A DNA stretch of 64,000 nt from Pseudomonas koreensis (GTDB lineage: Bacteria; Pseudomonadota; Gammaproteobacteria; Pseudomonadales; Pseudomonadaceae), in the NCBI RefSeq assembly GCF_024169245.1, contig NZ_JALJWP010000001.1:4341501-4405500 (forward strand), written 5' to 3'. The notes under the pieces are model-generated. The model saw only the letters and a list, made by a program, of their open reading frames with translations, ran no database searches and was not told where the DNA came from. A program made the translations under genes and the position numbers. This document shows positions 17,784-26,016 of this stretch, one piece after another; position 1 is the stretch's first letter, and each line of letters starts with the position of its first letter.

Positions 17784-19050
17784 ACCGGTCTTCGCACTCA
17801 TCGACTGCAACTCGTTTTACGCGAGTTGCGAGCGCGTCTTCAGGCCCGACCTGGCAAAGACACCTATTGTGGTGCTGTCCAACAACGATGGCTGTGTGAT
17901 CGCGCGTAGCTATGACGCCAAGCCTTTCGTGAAAATGGGCCAGCCGTATTTCCAGATCAAAGACCATCTACGCCGGCATGGTGTTGTAGCGTTCAGCAGC
18001 AATTACGCGCTGTACGGCGACATGAGCGAGCGTGTCATGACCATCATCGAATCGATGGTGCCGGCACTTGAGGTCTACAGCATCGATGAGGCATTCGCCG
18101 ATTTGACGGGCATGCCCGGAGATCTGTCCGCGCTTGGCAGGCACATGCGCTCCACGCTTCTCAAGCGCGCCGGCATTCCAGTCGGAGTGGGTATTGCACG
18201 GACGAAGACGCTGGCCAAACTCGCCAACCACACAGCCAAACGGCTGCTGGACATCACCGGTGGCGTGGTGGATCTGTGCGATCCGTTCAAACGGGACTGG
18301 ACGTTGCGCAATACCGATGTCGGCGAGGTCTGGGGCGTCGGCCGGCGCATGAAGGCGCACCTGGAAACAATGGGCATCAAGACGGCGATGGACCTGGCGA
18401 AAGCCGACCCGTGGATGCTTCGGCAGAAATTCAGCGTGGTGATCGAGAAAACCGCTCGCGAGCTCGCCGGCACCTCATGCCTGGACCTGGGTGAAGCTGA
18501 TCCACCCAAGCAGGAGATCTGCTGCAGCAGGATGTTCGGCAACCGGCTCACGCAGATCGAGCCGATCAAAGAGGCCGTCGCCACCTACACCCAGCGCGCA
18601 GCGGAAAAGCTCCGAGCGCAAAACTCGCTGTGCAAGAAGATCCGCGTGAGCATTCGCACCGGCATGTTCAACCCTGACGAAGCGAAATATGCCAATGGCG
18701 CCTTGGTGGAGTTACCGTACCCGACCAACGACGTGCGGCTGATGACGAAGGCTGCGACCGAAGCGGTCAATCGGCTCTTCCGTCCCGGCTACAAATACAG
18801 CAAGGCGGAAGTGCTGCTGATGGATCTGCGCCAGCCTGGCGAATTCACCGATGACCTGTTCGCGCAATCCCAGCCGGCGATGGCAGACAAGGTGATGGGT
18901 GTGCTGGATGAAATCAACGGCCGCTGGGGAAAGGGAGTGCTGCGCTTAGCCAGCGTGCCTACAGCACCTGGATGGGCGATGCGTCGGGAGCTTATGAGCC
19001 AGAGTTATACGACGAAGCTGGATCAGTTGTGGACGGTGAGCGCCAGGTAG
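17776..19050 (+). CDS. umuC: UmuC-like Y-family DNA polymerase
   Basis: 424 residues. The catalytic blocks are FALIDCNSFYASCERVF with the first metal Asp, NNDGCVIARS, and YSIDEAF with the acidic pair. The thumb (VWGVGRRM) and little-finger domains follow, giving full family length. It inserts nucleotides opposite lesions as part of Pol V. The ATG at 17776 overlaps the end of umuD by 8 bases; upstream in-frame alternatives are a GTG at 17764 and an ATG at 17770. Confidence 0.95.
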   Translation: MREPVFALIDCNSFYASCERVFRPDLAKTPIVVLSNNDGCVIARSYDAKPFVKMGQPYFQIKDHLRRHGVVAFSSNYALYGDMSERVMTIIESMVPALEVYSIDEAFADLTGMPGDLSALGRHMRSTLLKRAGIPVGVGIARTKTLAKLANHTAKRLLDITGGVVDLCDPFKRDWTLRNTDVGEVWGVGRRMKAHLETMGIKTAMDLAKADPWMLRQKFSVVIEKTARELAGTSCLDLGEADPPKQEICCSRMFGNRLTQIEPIKEAVATYTQRAAEKLRAQNSLCKKIRVSIRTGMFNPDEAKYANGALVELPYPTNDVRLMTKAATEAVNRLFRPGYKYSKAEVLLMDLRQPGEFTDDLFAQSQPAMADKVMGVLDEINGRWGKGVLRLASVPTAPGWAMRRELMSQSYTTKLDQLWTVSAR

Positions 19051-19095
19051 CGGCGGCGGGATGGGCCACTGCCGCCTGAAAAACGAGCAGCCTTG

Positions 19096-19125
19096 AACGG
19101 CTGTTTATGGCCAGAAGCGGACAAC
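19096..19125 (+). repeat. Copy 1 of a dispersed repeat (GGCCAGAAGCGG core)
   Basis: Bases here contain GGCTGTTTATGGCCAGAAGC and continue GGACA. The same core recurs near 20187, 20789, 20821 and, inverted, 24479. The copies suggest a degenerate dispersed element bordering the genes of the AT-rich stretch. Confidence 0.5.
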
Positions 19126-19228
19126 GGTCAGGAATGAAAATCGCCGTCTGGCGTGTCGGCTGTTTGCCCTGAGAATTCGCCACCGTCTGTTAAATTCTCA
19201 GTTCACTGAAGGAACAGGAGTGCGATTC

Positions 19229-20155
19229 GTGAGCAAGTACAGTGCAAGCGGCGATAGTGTTGCCAAGGGCATAGTGCTAATAAGCGCTGCTGTCTTTCTC
19301 CTTTCCCTGGCCGATGCAGCAGTCAAATATTTCAGCGCCAGACTTCCGCTCTGGCAGTTGTTCCTCATCGTCTCCTGCCTGTCGGTGCCCACCCTTGTAG
19401 CCTGGCTCGCCAGGGACGTCAGATCGGGTCGATACTCAACCGCGTCGATGTTTTGGGTCGCAATCAGGAGCATTCTGCTGTTGTTAATGTGGGTAACGTA
19501 CTACTCGGCGTTACCGTTGATCCCGTTATCAGTGGCTGCCGTGGCGATCTACACAACTCCCCTTTTCATAGCGCTTTTCTCCACCCTTTACGGAGGTGAG
19601 CCGTTATCACTGTGGGGTTGGGTTGCGATAGGAATAGGTTTCGCGGGTGTCGCCACAGTGTTACGCCCGGGATCAGATGTTTTCGTCCTTGCAACTCTGC
19701 TACCTGTGATTGCGGCTGTTTTCTACGCGGTCGCGATGGTTGTGACACGTCGACATTGTCGCAATGAACATCCACTGGTATTGGCGCTGGGCTTGAATAT
19801 CGCTTTTCTTTTCGCCGCCGTAATCGGAGGCGGCGCATCGCTGATAGTCAGTGAGTCCACAGTTGCTGGTGCTGCATTTCTACTCTCTCCCTGGCAGACG
19901 CCCGGTTGGCAGGAAATGCTTTTTATCTTCTGTTACGCCTGCGCCCTGATTTTCATAAATACGGCTACCGCCAAGGCCTACCAGATTGCGCTTCCAGCAC
20001 TTATCGGGACTTTCGATTATGCGTACCTGGTTTTCGCCTGCCTTTGGGGTTATGTACTGTTCCAAGAAACGCCGGACACCTTTACATGGGCTGGAATTGT
20101 TTTGATTGTCATTGCCGGCTTCCTGATTCTGCGCGCCCAAAAATGTAATCAATAG
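19229..20155 (+). CDS. EamA/DMT-superfamily transporter
   Basis: 308 residues with about ten hydrophobic segments and two EamA halves, as in drug/metabolite exporters (RhaT/YdcZ type). The second half contains the usual LPVIAAVFYAVAMVVTRR and ends FLILRAQ. AGGAG at 19216-19220 is ideally spaced for GTG 19229; a GTG at 19220 overlaps that site and is less likely. It probably exports a small metabolite. Base composition starts to become more AT-rich from here to about 24.7 kb. Confidence 0.86.
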   Translation: MSKYSASGDSVAKGIVLISAAVFLLSLADAAVKYFSARLPLWQLFLIVSCLSVPTLVAWLARDVRSGRYSTASMFWVAIRSILLLLMWVTYYSALPLIPLSVAAVAIYTTPLFIALFSTLYGGEPLSLWGWVAIGIGFAGVATVLRPGSDVFVLATLLPVIAAVFYAVAMVVTRRHCRNEHPLVLALGLNIAFLFAAVIGGGASLIVSESTVAGAAFLLSPWQTPGWQEMLFIFCYACALIFINTATAKAYQIALPALIGTFDYAYLVFACLWGYVLFQETPDTFTWAGIVLIVIAGFLILRAQKCNQ

Positions 20156-20186
20156 GAGCTTCTTGGGCCAGAGACGGCGTTCGTGA

Positions 20187-20218
20187 GCGGCAGCTGTCGG
20201 CCAATAACGGCCATTCAA
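20187..20218 (+). repeat. Copy 2 of the dispersed repeat
   Basis: GGCAGCTGTCGGCCAATAAC followed by GGCCATTC. It is nearly identical to the inverted copy at 24479-24508 (GGCAGCTATCGGCCAGAAGC on the minus strand) and lies directly after the EamA gene. Confidence 0.55.
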
Positions 20219-20338
20219 CCCGACTCGATAATTCCCACCCGACCATCAGGCTCGCCACGATCCTGTTGTGGCATCGAAGCGAAAAGTGCAGAACCTGCTC
20301 GCCTGCAATAATTAGCCTTTTGAAATGGAAGTCATCTC

Positions 20339-20770
20339 ATGTTCGAACGTAACAAACTGGTTCCGGAGTTAATGGTCACCAACCTAGATAGCAGTCTGGC
20401 TTTTTGGGTTTCTTGCTTGGGGTTCAAAATAGCTTATCAACGCCCGGAAGATGGATTTGCATACCTTGATTTGAATTGTGCTCAAGTGATGCTTGAGCAG
20501 GTTGATTTGGACGCGGGTCAATGGCTGACTGCGCCGTTGACTAAGCCGTTTGGAAGAGGCATCAACCTACAAATTGATGTTGAGGCTGTCGCACCCATCA
20601 TCCAAAAACTTGCTCAGACTGGATTTCCACTCTATCAAGAATGCAAAGACACTTGGTATCGGGCTGAAAATGTAGAAGTAGGCCAGCGAGAATTCATCGT
20701 CCAGGATCCCGACGGTTATCTCGTAAGGTTGGTAGAGCGGTTGGGTGAGAGACCGGCTTGCTCAATCTGA
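20339..20770 (+). CDS. VOC-family (glyoxalase/bleomycin-resistance-like) protein
   Basis: 143 residues with the paired beta-alpha-beta-beta-beta modules of the VOC superfamily: VPELMVTNLDSSLAFWV at the start and REFIVQDPDGYLVRLVE at the end, the latter holding the terminal metal Glu position. The wording resembles bleomycin-binding resistance proteins (LGFKIAYQRPEDGFAYLDL). It may sequester a toxin or act as a small dioxygenase/isomerase. GGAAG lies upstream. Codon use is more AT-rich than in flanking core genes and it is bracketed by repeat copies, pointing to acquisition. Confidence 0.85.
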   Translation: MFERNKLVPELMVTNLDSSLAFWVSCLGFKIAYQRPEDGFAYLDLNCAQVMLEQVDLDAGQWLTAPLTKPFGRGINLQIDVEAVAPIIQKLAQTGFPLYQECKDTWYRAENVEVGQREFIVQDPDGYLVRLVERLGERPACSI

Positions 20771-20788
20771 AACGGAGCCAAGCCGACC

Positions 20789-20850
20789 GTCAGCTTCCGA
20801 CCAAAAGCGGACGTTGGCAGGCGACCGCTACCGGCCAGAAGCAGTCATTC
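20789..20850 (+). repeat. Copies 3 and 4 of the dispersed repeat, in tandem
   Basis: 20789-20818 (GTCAGCTTCCGACCAAAAGC, then GGACG) and 20821-20850 (CGCTACCGGCCAGAAGCAGT, then CATTC) are two diverged copies end to end after the VOC gene. Confidence 0.5.
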
Positions 20851-20937
20851 ATACTAGCGAGTAGGATCGCATCTCACTACGATCAGGTAATGACACGGAA
20901 GGAGCTGCTTAAATGGATTGCCTAACCAACGCAAGGC

Positions 20938-21165
20938 TCAAAATGGATGATTGGGGCCTGAAAACTGGTGACCGCATGAACAGCGATAGTTCCGCTTCGT
21001 GCCCTTGATGGGGCCTGCTAAACTCTCGCACTTCTTGCATGAAATCGAGTAGTCCTTGTAGCACGGGGTATTGCTTTGTATCCCCGATGATCGCTGCTGA
21101 TTCGCTATCCCATTAAGAGCGACAGCAGCACCAACGAATTTTACAACTCCACTCCAAAAACCCAT
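20938..21165 (-). CDS. Small protein with N-terminal hydrophobic segment and zinc-ribbon-like Cys cluster
   Basis: 75 residues, not assigned to a family. A short hydrophobic stretch (FVGAAVALNGIA) is followed by CYKDYS and then CKKCE...CSCGHQF, a CxxC plus CxC arrangement typical of small zinc ribbons. I place the start at 21165 (MGFWSG) because GGGGAAG lies in range; an in-frame ATG at 21186 has no ribosome site. It stands alone among unknown genes of the AT-rich stretch. Confidence 0.55.
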   Translation of the reverse strand: MGFWSGVVKFVGAAVALNGIANQQRSSGIQSNTPCYKDYSISCKKCESLAGPIKGTKRNYRCSCGHQFSGPNHPF

Positions 21166-21275
21166 TGATGTCTTCCCCAGTTTCATCCGCGCGAAATTGC
21201 GCTTTTTTACCGACCCAGCCCCGCGATGCGAGGTCTGGGGTGCACCAGGCCACTTTCCCTATCCAGCGATACGGT

Positions 21276-21464
21276 TTAGCTGCATGTTCTCATCCCAATC
21301 GATACCAAGGGCTGTTGCGATCTTTGCTGTGTTGATCCAAGCGCCATTCGTTCAGCGAAGAATTTTTCGCGGGCCGCGGTGTAGCAGTTTTCAATATTCA
21401 TTGATTCAGTTTTCATGCTTGATCCTAGGATGCGAATAACGTCTCTTTCCTCGCGCATCATCAC
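21276..21464 (-). pseudogene. Possible frameshifted small gene
   Basis: A 62-codon frame starts within the end of the secreted-protein gene and contains MNIENCYTAAREKFFAER, then turns into unnatural sequence. In another frame the DNA continues NGAWINTAKIATALGIDWDE and on to a TAG near 21256. A single missing base near 21350 would join the two parts into one plausible small protein. This may be a decayed gene or a sequencing indel. Confidence 0.3.
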
Positions 21465-21931
21465 TGCTTCGTGGCTGATACGGTATAAATGTACTCGACA
21501 CCGTTCTCCAAAGCCTTGTATTCGCGCTTCTCTCCGCTAGCGAGTATGTCCGTAGCGGAATGCTTGAAGCCTCCGGTCCTAGGCTGATCGATGGTGAAGT
21601 TCCCGGCCTTCACCGTTGCCATTTTCTCCAACTCAATGTAGTCCACATTGAATTTCAGACTGATACGACCATCACTGGTGATGTGCGGCGTGATGAATGC
21701 CTTGGTACCCAATGCCAAGTCCGCCATGTTGGTCTTACCCTTGGTGACTGAATCTCTATACTTGATGAGACTGATATTGCTGTGTGGTTGGGTGTGTCCA
21801 TCAGTGGTAGAGCCGGAAAAATTATCGACAACCACACCGTTACGAGTCAGCTCAGTGCTTACGAAGATTGAGTCAGCAGCCGAGGCGCTGGCTGCAAAGG
21901 TGGTCACTATTGCGAACAGCATTGCTTTCAT
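21461..21931 (-). CDS. Secreted protein of unknown function
   Basis: 156 residues from the ATG at 21931 (an in-frame ATG at 21976 would spoil the signal peptide). A clear Sec signal ends ASASA-AD. The mature part is beta-rich and polar: SIFVSTELTRNGVVVDNFSG, KAFITPHITSDGRISLKFNVDYIELEKM, then a GVEYIYTVSATKQ terminus. I do not recognise the family; the pattern resembles small pilus- or secretin-associated periplasmic proteins but that is a guess. It is a lone minus-strand gene. Confidence 0.65.
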   Translation of the reverse strand: MKAMLFAIVTTFAASASAADSIFVSTELTRNGVVVDNFSGSTTDGHTQPHSNISLIKYRDSVTKGKTNMADLALGTKAFITPHITSDGRISLKFNVDYIELEKMATVKAGNFTIDQPRTGGFKHSATDILASGEKREYKALENGVEYIYTVSATKQ

Positions 21932-22259
21932 GAGTTTTCCGTTATTTATGGATTTAGTCACTAGGGATTTTCGCAAACGCGAAAATTAGCGTCTGACTAA
22001 GTATGACGGCAGGGTTTCTGCGTACTTGAGTAACCTTTCCCTTGACTCGTAGGTGCATTGGTTAGAGCGACCTAGTATGACGTTTGATTTCCATCTCACG
22101 GCATGGCCATCGCAGGCAATCGGTACTCCGGGGCGCTATCCTATGCAGCCCAGTGGGGCTGTCGGAATTTCCTACTTGCATGGCCGTTTATGTTTTGACC
22201 TTAGTCAGTACATTGAGCGGTGACAAATATTTTGATCAATCGGCGATAGACGCGATCAT

Positions 22260-22859
22260 TTAGACGTTTTCTAGTGGTGTAAAAACACCAAGATTTTCCA
22301 TATCAGCCTCATATTGTCCGAAACTCATCCACCCCAACAGTTCAATTATTGCCATCGAGCGCGAGACAGGTTCGGGGGTAAATTTTCCTGGATGGTGCTG
22401 ATCTAAAGTCTTGAAGAGAGACGTCCAACTCCCAGGCTTACTATCGTCAAAGTGCATGGCTTGATTACGACCAAACCATATGATTTCTCGGGTATTCGCC
22501 CCGGAGGTTATCCGGCCCTCGATAGGACAGTATTCGATTTTTTGACCATATCGCGTAACTAGCCCCTGCCTTGCAATCTGAAGAAGTGTTCCAGCTACGA
22601 TGGTCATCGTCTGCTCGGTCACCTGAATCGCCCGAACGGTTGCACTCAGCTTCAATCTCTGGCGCATCAAAGTGACCTTCGCTTCCTCGCGAAGCTCATC
22701 ACTACCTTCCAGAAAGGCGATTTCAGTCTGTTGACGCGAGCGCGTGGTGACGTACCTGTCTTTCTCAATTGCTTGTTCACACAACGTGCGCTGCAAATCA
22801 ATAACAACCGATTTTGTCAGATCGTAATGGATATTGGCCTCGACAATCCTTGTACTCAT
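22260..22859 (-). CDS. HEPN-motif-bearing protein, last gene of a four-gene operon
   Basis: 199 residues, mostly helical, family not recognised. Residues 131-136 (RNQAMH in IWFGRNQAMHFDD) fit the R-x4-6-H signature of HEPN domains, many of which are RNases in toxin-antitoxin and abortive-infection systems. The start at 22859 has AAAGGA upstream. The gene begins 13 bases after the 75-residue gene, so it is co-transcribed with it. An RNase role is inference from the motif and context only; the motif is short and could be chance. Confidence 0.6.
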   Translation of the reverse strand: MSTRIVEANIHYDLTKSVVIDLQRTLCEQAIEKDRYVTTRSRQQTEIAFLEGSDELREEAKVTLMRQRLKLSATVRAIQVTEQTMTIVAGTLLQIARQGLVTRYGQKIEYCPIEGRITSGANTREIIWFGRNQAMHFDDSKPGSWTSLFKTLDQHHPGKFTPEPVSRSMAIIELLGWMSFGQYEADMENLGVFTPLENV

Positions 22860-22872
22860 AAGATCCTTTCCC

Positions 22873-23100
22873 TTAATAGTCTTGCAATTCAAATACCCCG
22901 CCAGACTGAACCATAAGCTCGCGTACCTGTTCGCTTGTTGCAGGCTCATCGGGTCCAATCGTCCATTCGCCGATAGCATGGTGCACAACCCAGGTATCGC
23001 CAATCACCCACGTGATAGGCCCACTTCCGTCCCAAGTGCACAATCGCTTCATGGCCTCCAGTAAAATAGGCATCAACGGATCGTCGGGCAAATCGTCCAT
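22873..23100 (-). CDS. Small acidic protein, third gene of the operon
   Basis: 75 residues, rich in Asp/Glu and Trp (MDDLPDDPLMPILLEAMKRL, then TWDGSGPITWVIGDTWVVHH). No family recognised. The ATG at 23100 follows AGGAA; an ATG two codons earlier is too close to that site. Its size, acidity and place between a nuclease-like and a HEPN-like gene fit an immunity protein or antitoxin, but this is inference. Confidence 0.6.
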   Translation of the reverse strand: MDDLPDDPLMPILLEAMKRLCTWDGSGPITWVIGDTWVVHHAIGEWTIGPDEPATSEQVRELMVQSGGVFELQDY

Positions 23101-23109
23101 GGCCATTTC

Positions 23110-23580
23110 CTATATTTCAGACCGCGCCCAGCGCAGTCTGCTGATCGCTTTGAACTGATTGATACCGACTGAGCCTCGTTCGTTTCGAGCCTTTGATCCA
23201 GGCCTTGTCAGTAACGCCTCAACCGCAGAGCGATCCGCTTCAAAAATCTGGAAAGCGTTGTAATCCGCATCGAGAAGAACCAGTAAAACTGTATCGAAGG
23301 GTTGCCTTAAATCGATTGATCCCACTCGACCGCTTCGCATTCGTGGGCTGGTGCAATACCGCCCCTTGATTTGAATTCTGACTTTCAGCCCATCTCTCAC
23401 TTCTGTCGCGTCGTACCCAGCTTGCCTAGCCAGTTCCAACTCGACGTTGAGGTGCCGAGCTGCCTCGTACTCTGCGATTTCCCCAGTCACACCCAGCGGT
23501 TTGCGAGTGAGTTGGTAATAACGGCGAGCCAAAACCTTGGTGTCTCGAAGGATCTGGTACACCTCATCGGCGTCCTCCAT
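23110..23580 (-). CDS. PD-(D/E)XK nuclease-like protein, second gene of the operon
   Basis: 156 residues. The arrangement GVTGEIAEYEAARHL (Glu34), AGYDATE (Asp57) and VRIQIKGR (Gln70, Lys72) fits the E...D...(D/E/Q)xK core of restriction-endonuclease-like folds, most like the DUF6998-type proteins. The rest is a short alpha-beta tail. AAAGGAAA precedes the ATG at 23580; a longer frame to 23646 would overlap the upstream gene. It probably binds or cuts DNA, but substrate and activity are unknown. Confidence 0.65.
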   Translation of the reverse strand: MEDADEVYQILRDTKVLARRYYQLTRKPLGVTGEIAEYEAARHLNVELELARQAGYDATEVRDGLKVRIQIKGRYCTSPRMRSGRVGSIDLRQPFDTVLLVLLDADYNAFQIFEADRSAVEALLTRPGSKARNERGSVGINQFKAISRLRWARSEI

Positions 23581-23591
23581 GCGAATTTCCT

Positions 23592-23897
23592 TTAATCGGA
23601 CGCTAATCCCATGTGCATGACATACCACGCACCGACGTCCATACAACCTTCCCCAACGTAACGGCCACCAAGACGACGAAGAAAACCTTGCTTAGCTTCC
23701 TCCGTAGACAGCCTCAACCAAGGGCTATCGTCGCCATACGAGACCAAGAGCTGTCCATTTGGTGCACGCTCGGCTTTGTATTGAGCGAACTCTGTTTCAC
23801 CGTCAACGGCTTCATGGAGTGCGTACACATCCTCTACGTCCGTCTGCACAGCGCCATCGAGCCATTCGTCAAAATCGGTCAGTGTGAGCCTAGCCAT
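23592..23897 (-). CDS. Protein of unknown function, first gene of the operon
   Basis: 101 residues, acidic N-terminal half (LTDFDEWLDGAVQTDVEDVY) and a compact C-terminal half (PWLRLSTEEAKQGFLRRLGG). TGAGGAA is well placed before the ATG at 23897. It leads a tight operon (11-, 9- and 13-base gaps downstream). No family recognised; could be an antitoxin, immunity or regulatory component. Confidence 0.62.
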   Translation of the reverse strand: MARLTLTDFDEWLDGAVQTDVEDVYALHEAVDGETEFAQYKAERAPNGQLLVSYGDDSPWLRLSTEEAKQGFLRRLGGRYVGEGCMDVGAWYVMHMGLASD

Positions 23898-24749
23898 TGT
23901 TGATTCCTCAAGTTCTCGGGGGAAAAAGTCTCACCCCTATACGGACATTTCATTATCAATGCTGACTAGCGGTAAGAATTATCGATATCACTATGCCAGT
24001 GCAAACTCGAAAGCACGACGGATCACCTCGATGTCGACAGTTAGATACGACTTGCTGTGATGAGGCAGGCATGACTAAGAATGGTCTGTACCGTCTCCAC
24101 GTCGCCGGTCGCAGTCAGCACCTTTGCCGCCAGAGTGTGTGAGCCATAAGAGCATCACGTCGCGCTTTGGCAGACGGCCAGCAACAGATGTAACGCGGAT
24201 CAATTGTTTGAATTCCCCTGAACGAAGGGATGCGGCGCGGCGGATGAGTATAATCATAGGGCTCTCTCTCTCTGGACTGATGACGAATCGCCGACGGTCA
24301 TGAGAGAGTTTGCAACGGGCCTCCTGAATAGCTTACAGACCCGAGCGCCGTGGTGTTCGCGGAGAATGAGAGAGGAGCATATGGGGATATACGGTATTGG
24401 CAATAAGCCAGAATTGCTTTTGGGTATGCAGTCGCATGCTGCAAGCATTCACTATCGGGCGAAACCAGAACCGAGTCGACTGGCCGCTTCTGGCCGATAG
24501 CTGCCATTCCCCCCCGTGAGTTATCGATCCAAAACAGCCATCTGCCAGCCCGTATCAAGCCACTGACTGAACCTTGCCTTAAGCTTGTCCTGTCTGAAAA
24601 TTTCAAGCCCCCACAAAAAAACCACCGATTCGTTGTCAGTTGATCTTTTTCAGCCTATCTTCAATAAAACCTATACAGATACCTTGTATACGTACAACCT
24701 TTTTCGACCGACATCAGCCCTCACGCAGCACTCGCCACGAGTAACCCGA
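23898..24749. other. 850-base region without a supported gene
   Basis: AT-rich near 23930-24000, the likely promoter area of the minus-strand operon. Short frames at 24075-24257 and 24254-24606 look like chance. The inverted copy of the dispersed repeat lies at 24479-24508. Just downstream, 24640-24720 is AT-rich and may hold the folE promoter. Confidence 0.45.
24479..24508 (-). repeat. Copy 5 of the dispersed repeat, inverted
   Basis: On the minus strand it reads GGCAGCTATCGGCCAGAAGC then GGCCAGT. It is in opposite orientation to the copies at 19.1-20.9 kb, so the family brackets the whole AT-rich stretch as inverted repeats. Confidence 0.55.
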
Positions 24750-25307
24750 ATGAGCCCAGAGTTAGCCAGCCATTATCGTGAGATCCTCGTTGGCGTCGGC
24801 GAGAACCCTGAGCGCGAAGGTCTGCTGGACACGCCCGAGCGGGCCGCCAAGGCCATGCAATACCTGTGCAACGGCTACGCGTTGAGCCTGGAAGACGTTA
24901 CCAACGGTGCTCTGTTCGAATCGCAAAGCGATGAGATGGTGATCGTCAGCGACATCGAGCTTTATTCGCTGTGCGAGCATCACATGCTGCCGTTTATCGG
25001 CAAGGCGCATGTGGCGTACATCCCCACTGGCCGGGTGTTGGGGCTATCAAAGGTGGCGCGGGTGGTCGACATGTTCGCGCGGCGTCTGCAGATTCAGGAA
25101 AACCTTACTCAGCAGATTGCTCAGGCAATCCAGCAGATTACCGATGCCGCCAGGGTGGCGGTGGTCATTGAGGCCAGGCACATGTGCATGATGATGCGCG
25201 GTGTCGCGAAGCAGAATTCGGTCATGACGTCCTCTGTCATGCTCGGCGCCTTCCGTGATAGTTCGACGACGCGGCAGGAATTTCTCCAGCTCATCGGACG
25301 GCGTTAG
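24750..25307 (+). CDS. folE: GTP cyclohydrolase I
   Basis: 185 residues, the usual length for pseudomonad FolE. Zinc ligands are in [19 protein letters not shown] and [10 protein letters not shown], and the GTP-binding [16 protein letters not shown] and [14 protein letters not shown] blocks are intact. It makes dihydroneopterin triphosphate, the first step of folate and pterin synthesis, in the cytoplasm. The start at 24750 is set by homology; no strong ribosome site is visible and an upstream in-frame ATG at 24585 would add an unnatural tail. Pseudomonads often carry more than one folE, and the isolated site suggests this may be an extra copy. Confidence 0.93.
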   Translation: MSPELASHYREILVGVGENPEREGLLDTPERAAKAMQYLCNGYALSLEDVTNGALFESQSDEMVIVSDIELYSLCEHHMLPFIGKAHVAYIPTGRVLGLSKVARVVDMFARRLQIQENLTQQIAQAIQQITDAARVAVVIEARHMCMMMRGVAKQNSVMTSSVMLGAFRDSSTTRQEFLQLIGRR

Positions 25308-25352
25308 GCCTATACGCCGCTCGTTAACTGTACAAGCTCAAGGAGTAGGAAG

Positions 25353-25895
25353 ATGACCCGATTTCTGCTGCTGCTAGGACTGTCGCTCAGCATTGCAGGC
25401 TGCGGCAGTGTCGATGTTGCTCGTTACGCAGACCAGCAACCTGCATTGAGTCTGGAGCATTTTTTCAGCCAGCCCGTCAAAGCCTGGGGTATGTTTCAGA
25501 AGCGCAACGGCGAAGTGACCAAGCGTTTCGAGGTCGACCTCGTCAGTCGTCGCGAAGGCAACAACCTGATTCTCGACGAGCGCTTTGTGTATAGCGACGG
25601 TACCCATCAACGCCGAATCTGGACGCTCACTCCCGAGGAGAACGGCGGCTGGAGCGGTCGCGCGGGCGACGTGGTCGGTGTAGCGAAGGGTCAGATTGCA
25701 GGAAATACTTTCCACTGGCGGTATCGCCTGAACCTGCCCGTCGACGATTCGACCTACGAGGTAAGCATGGACGATTGGATGTACCTGATCGACGAAGACA
25801 CGTTGATCAACCGCACCAGTATGTCCAAGTGGGGTGTTGAGGTCGGCCAGGTGACAGTTTTCTTCCGTCGCCAGAGTGCTGGAGCGAATCCTTGA
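25353..25895 (+). CDS. DUF3833 lipoprotein
   Basis: 180 residues. A lipoprotein signal ends at the lipobox SIAGC (Cys17). The body contains the family's LEHFFSQPVKAWGMFQKRNG, FVYSDGTHQRRIWTL and MYLIDEDTLINRTSMSKWG blocks. DUF3833 proteins are outer-membrane-anchored lipoproteins of unknown role. AAGGAGTAGGAAG just upstream is a strong ribosome site. It lies 45 bases after folE and could be co-transcribed. Confidence 0.86.
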   Translation: MTRFLLLLGLSLSIAGCGSVDVARYADQQPALSLEHFFSQPVKAWGMFQKRNGEVTKRFEVDLVSRREGNNLILDERFVYSDGTHQRRIWTLTPEENGGWSGRAGDVVGVAKGQIAGNTFHWRYRLNLPVDDSTYEVSMDDWMYLIDEDTLINRTSMSKWGVEVGQVTVFFRRQSAGANP

Positions 25896-26016
25896 TCCGT
25901 TGAATGGCCGGCCGATAAGGGCGCACGTCACTCAAGGGTGACGTGACCCACAACCTTAATCGAACCCCTGCCCCGTCCACGGGTCTGCTTCACATCGATT
26001 CCCTGGAAGCAAACTC

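Noticed and set aside
24075..24606. Small minus-strand frames between the four-gene operon and folE
   Set aside because: Short, overlapping each other and the dispersed repeat, with no ribosome site.
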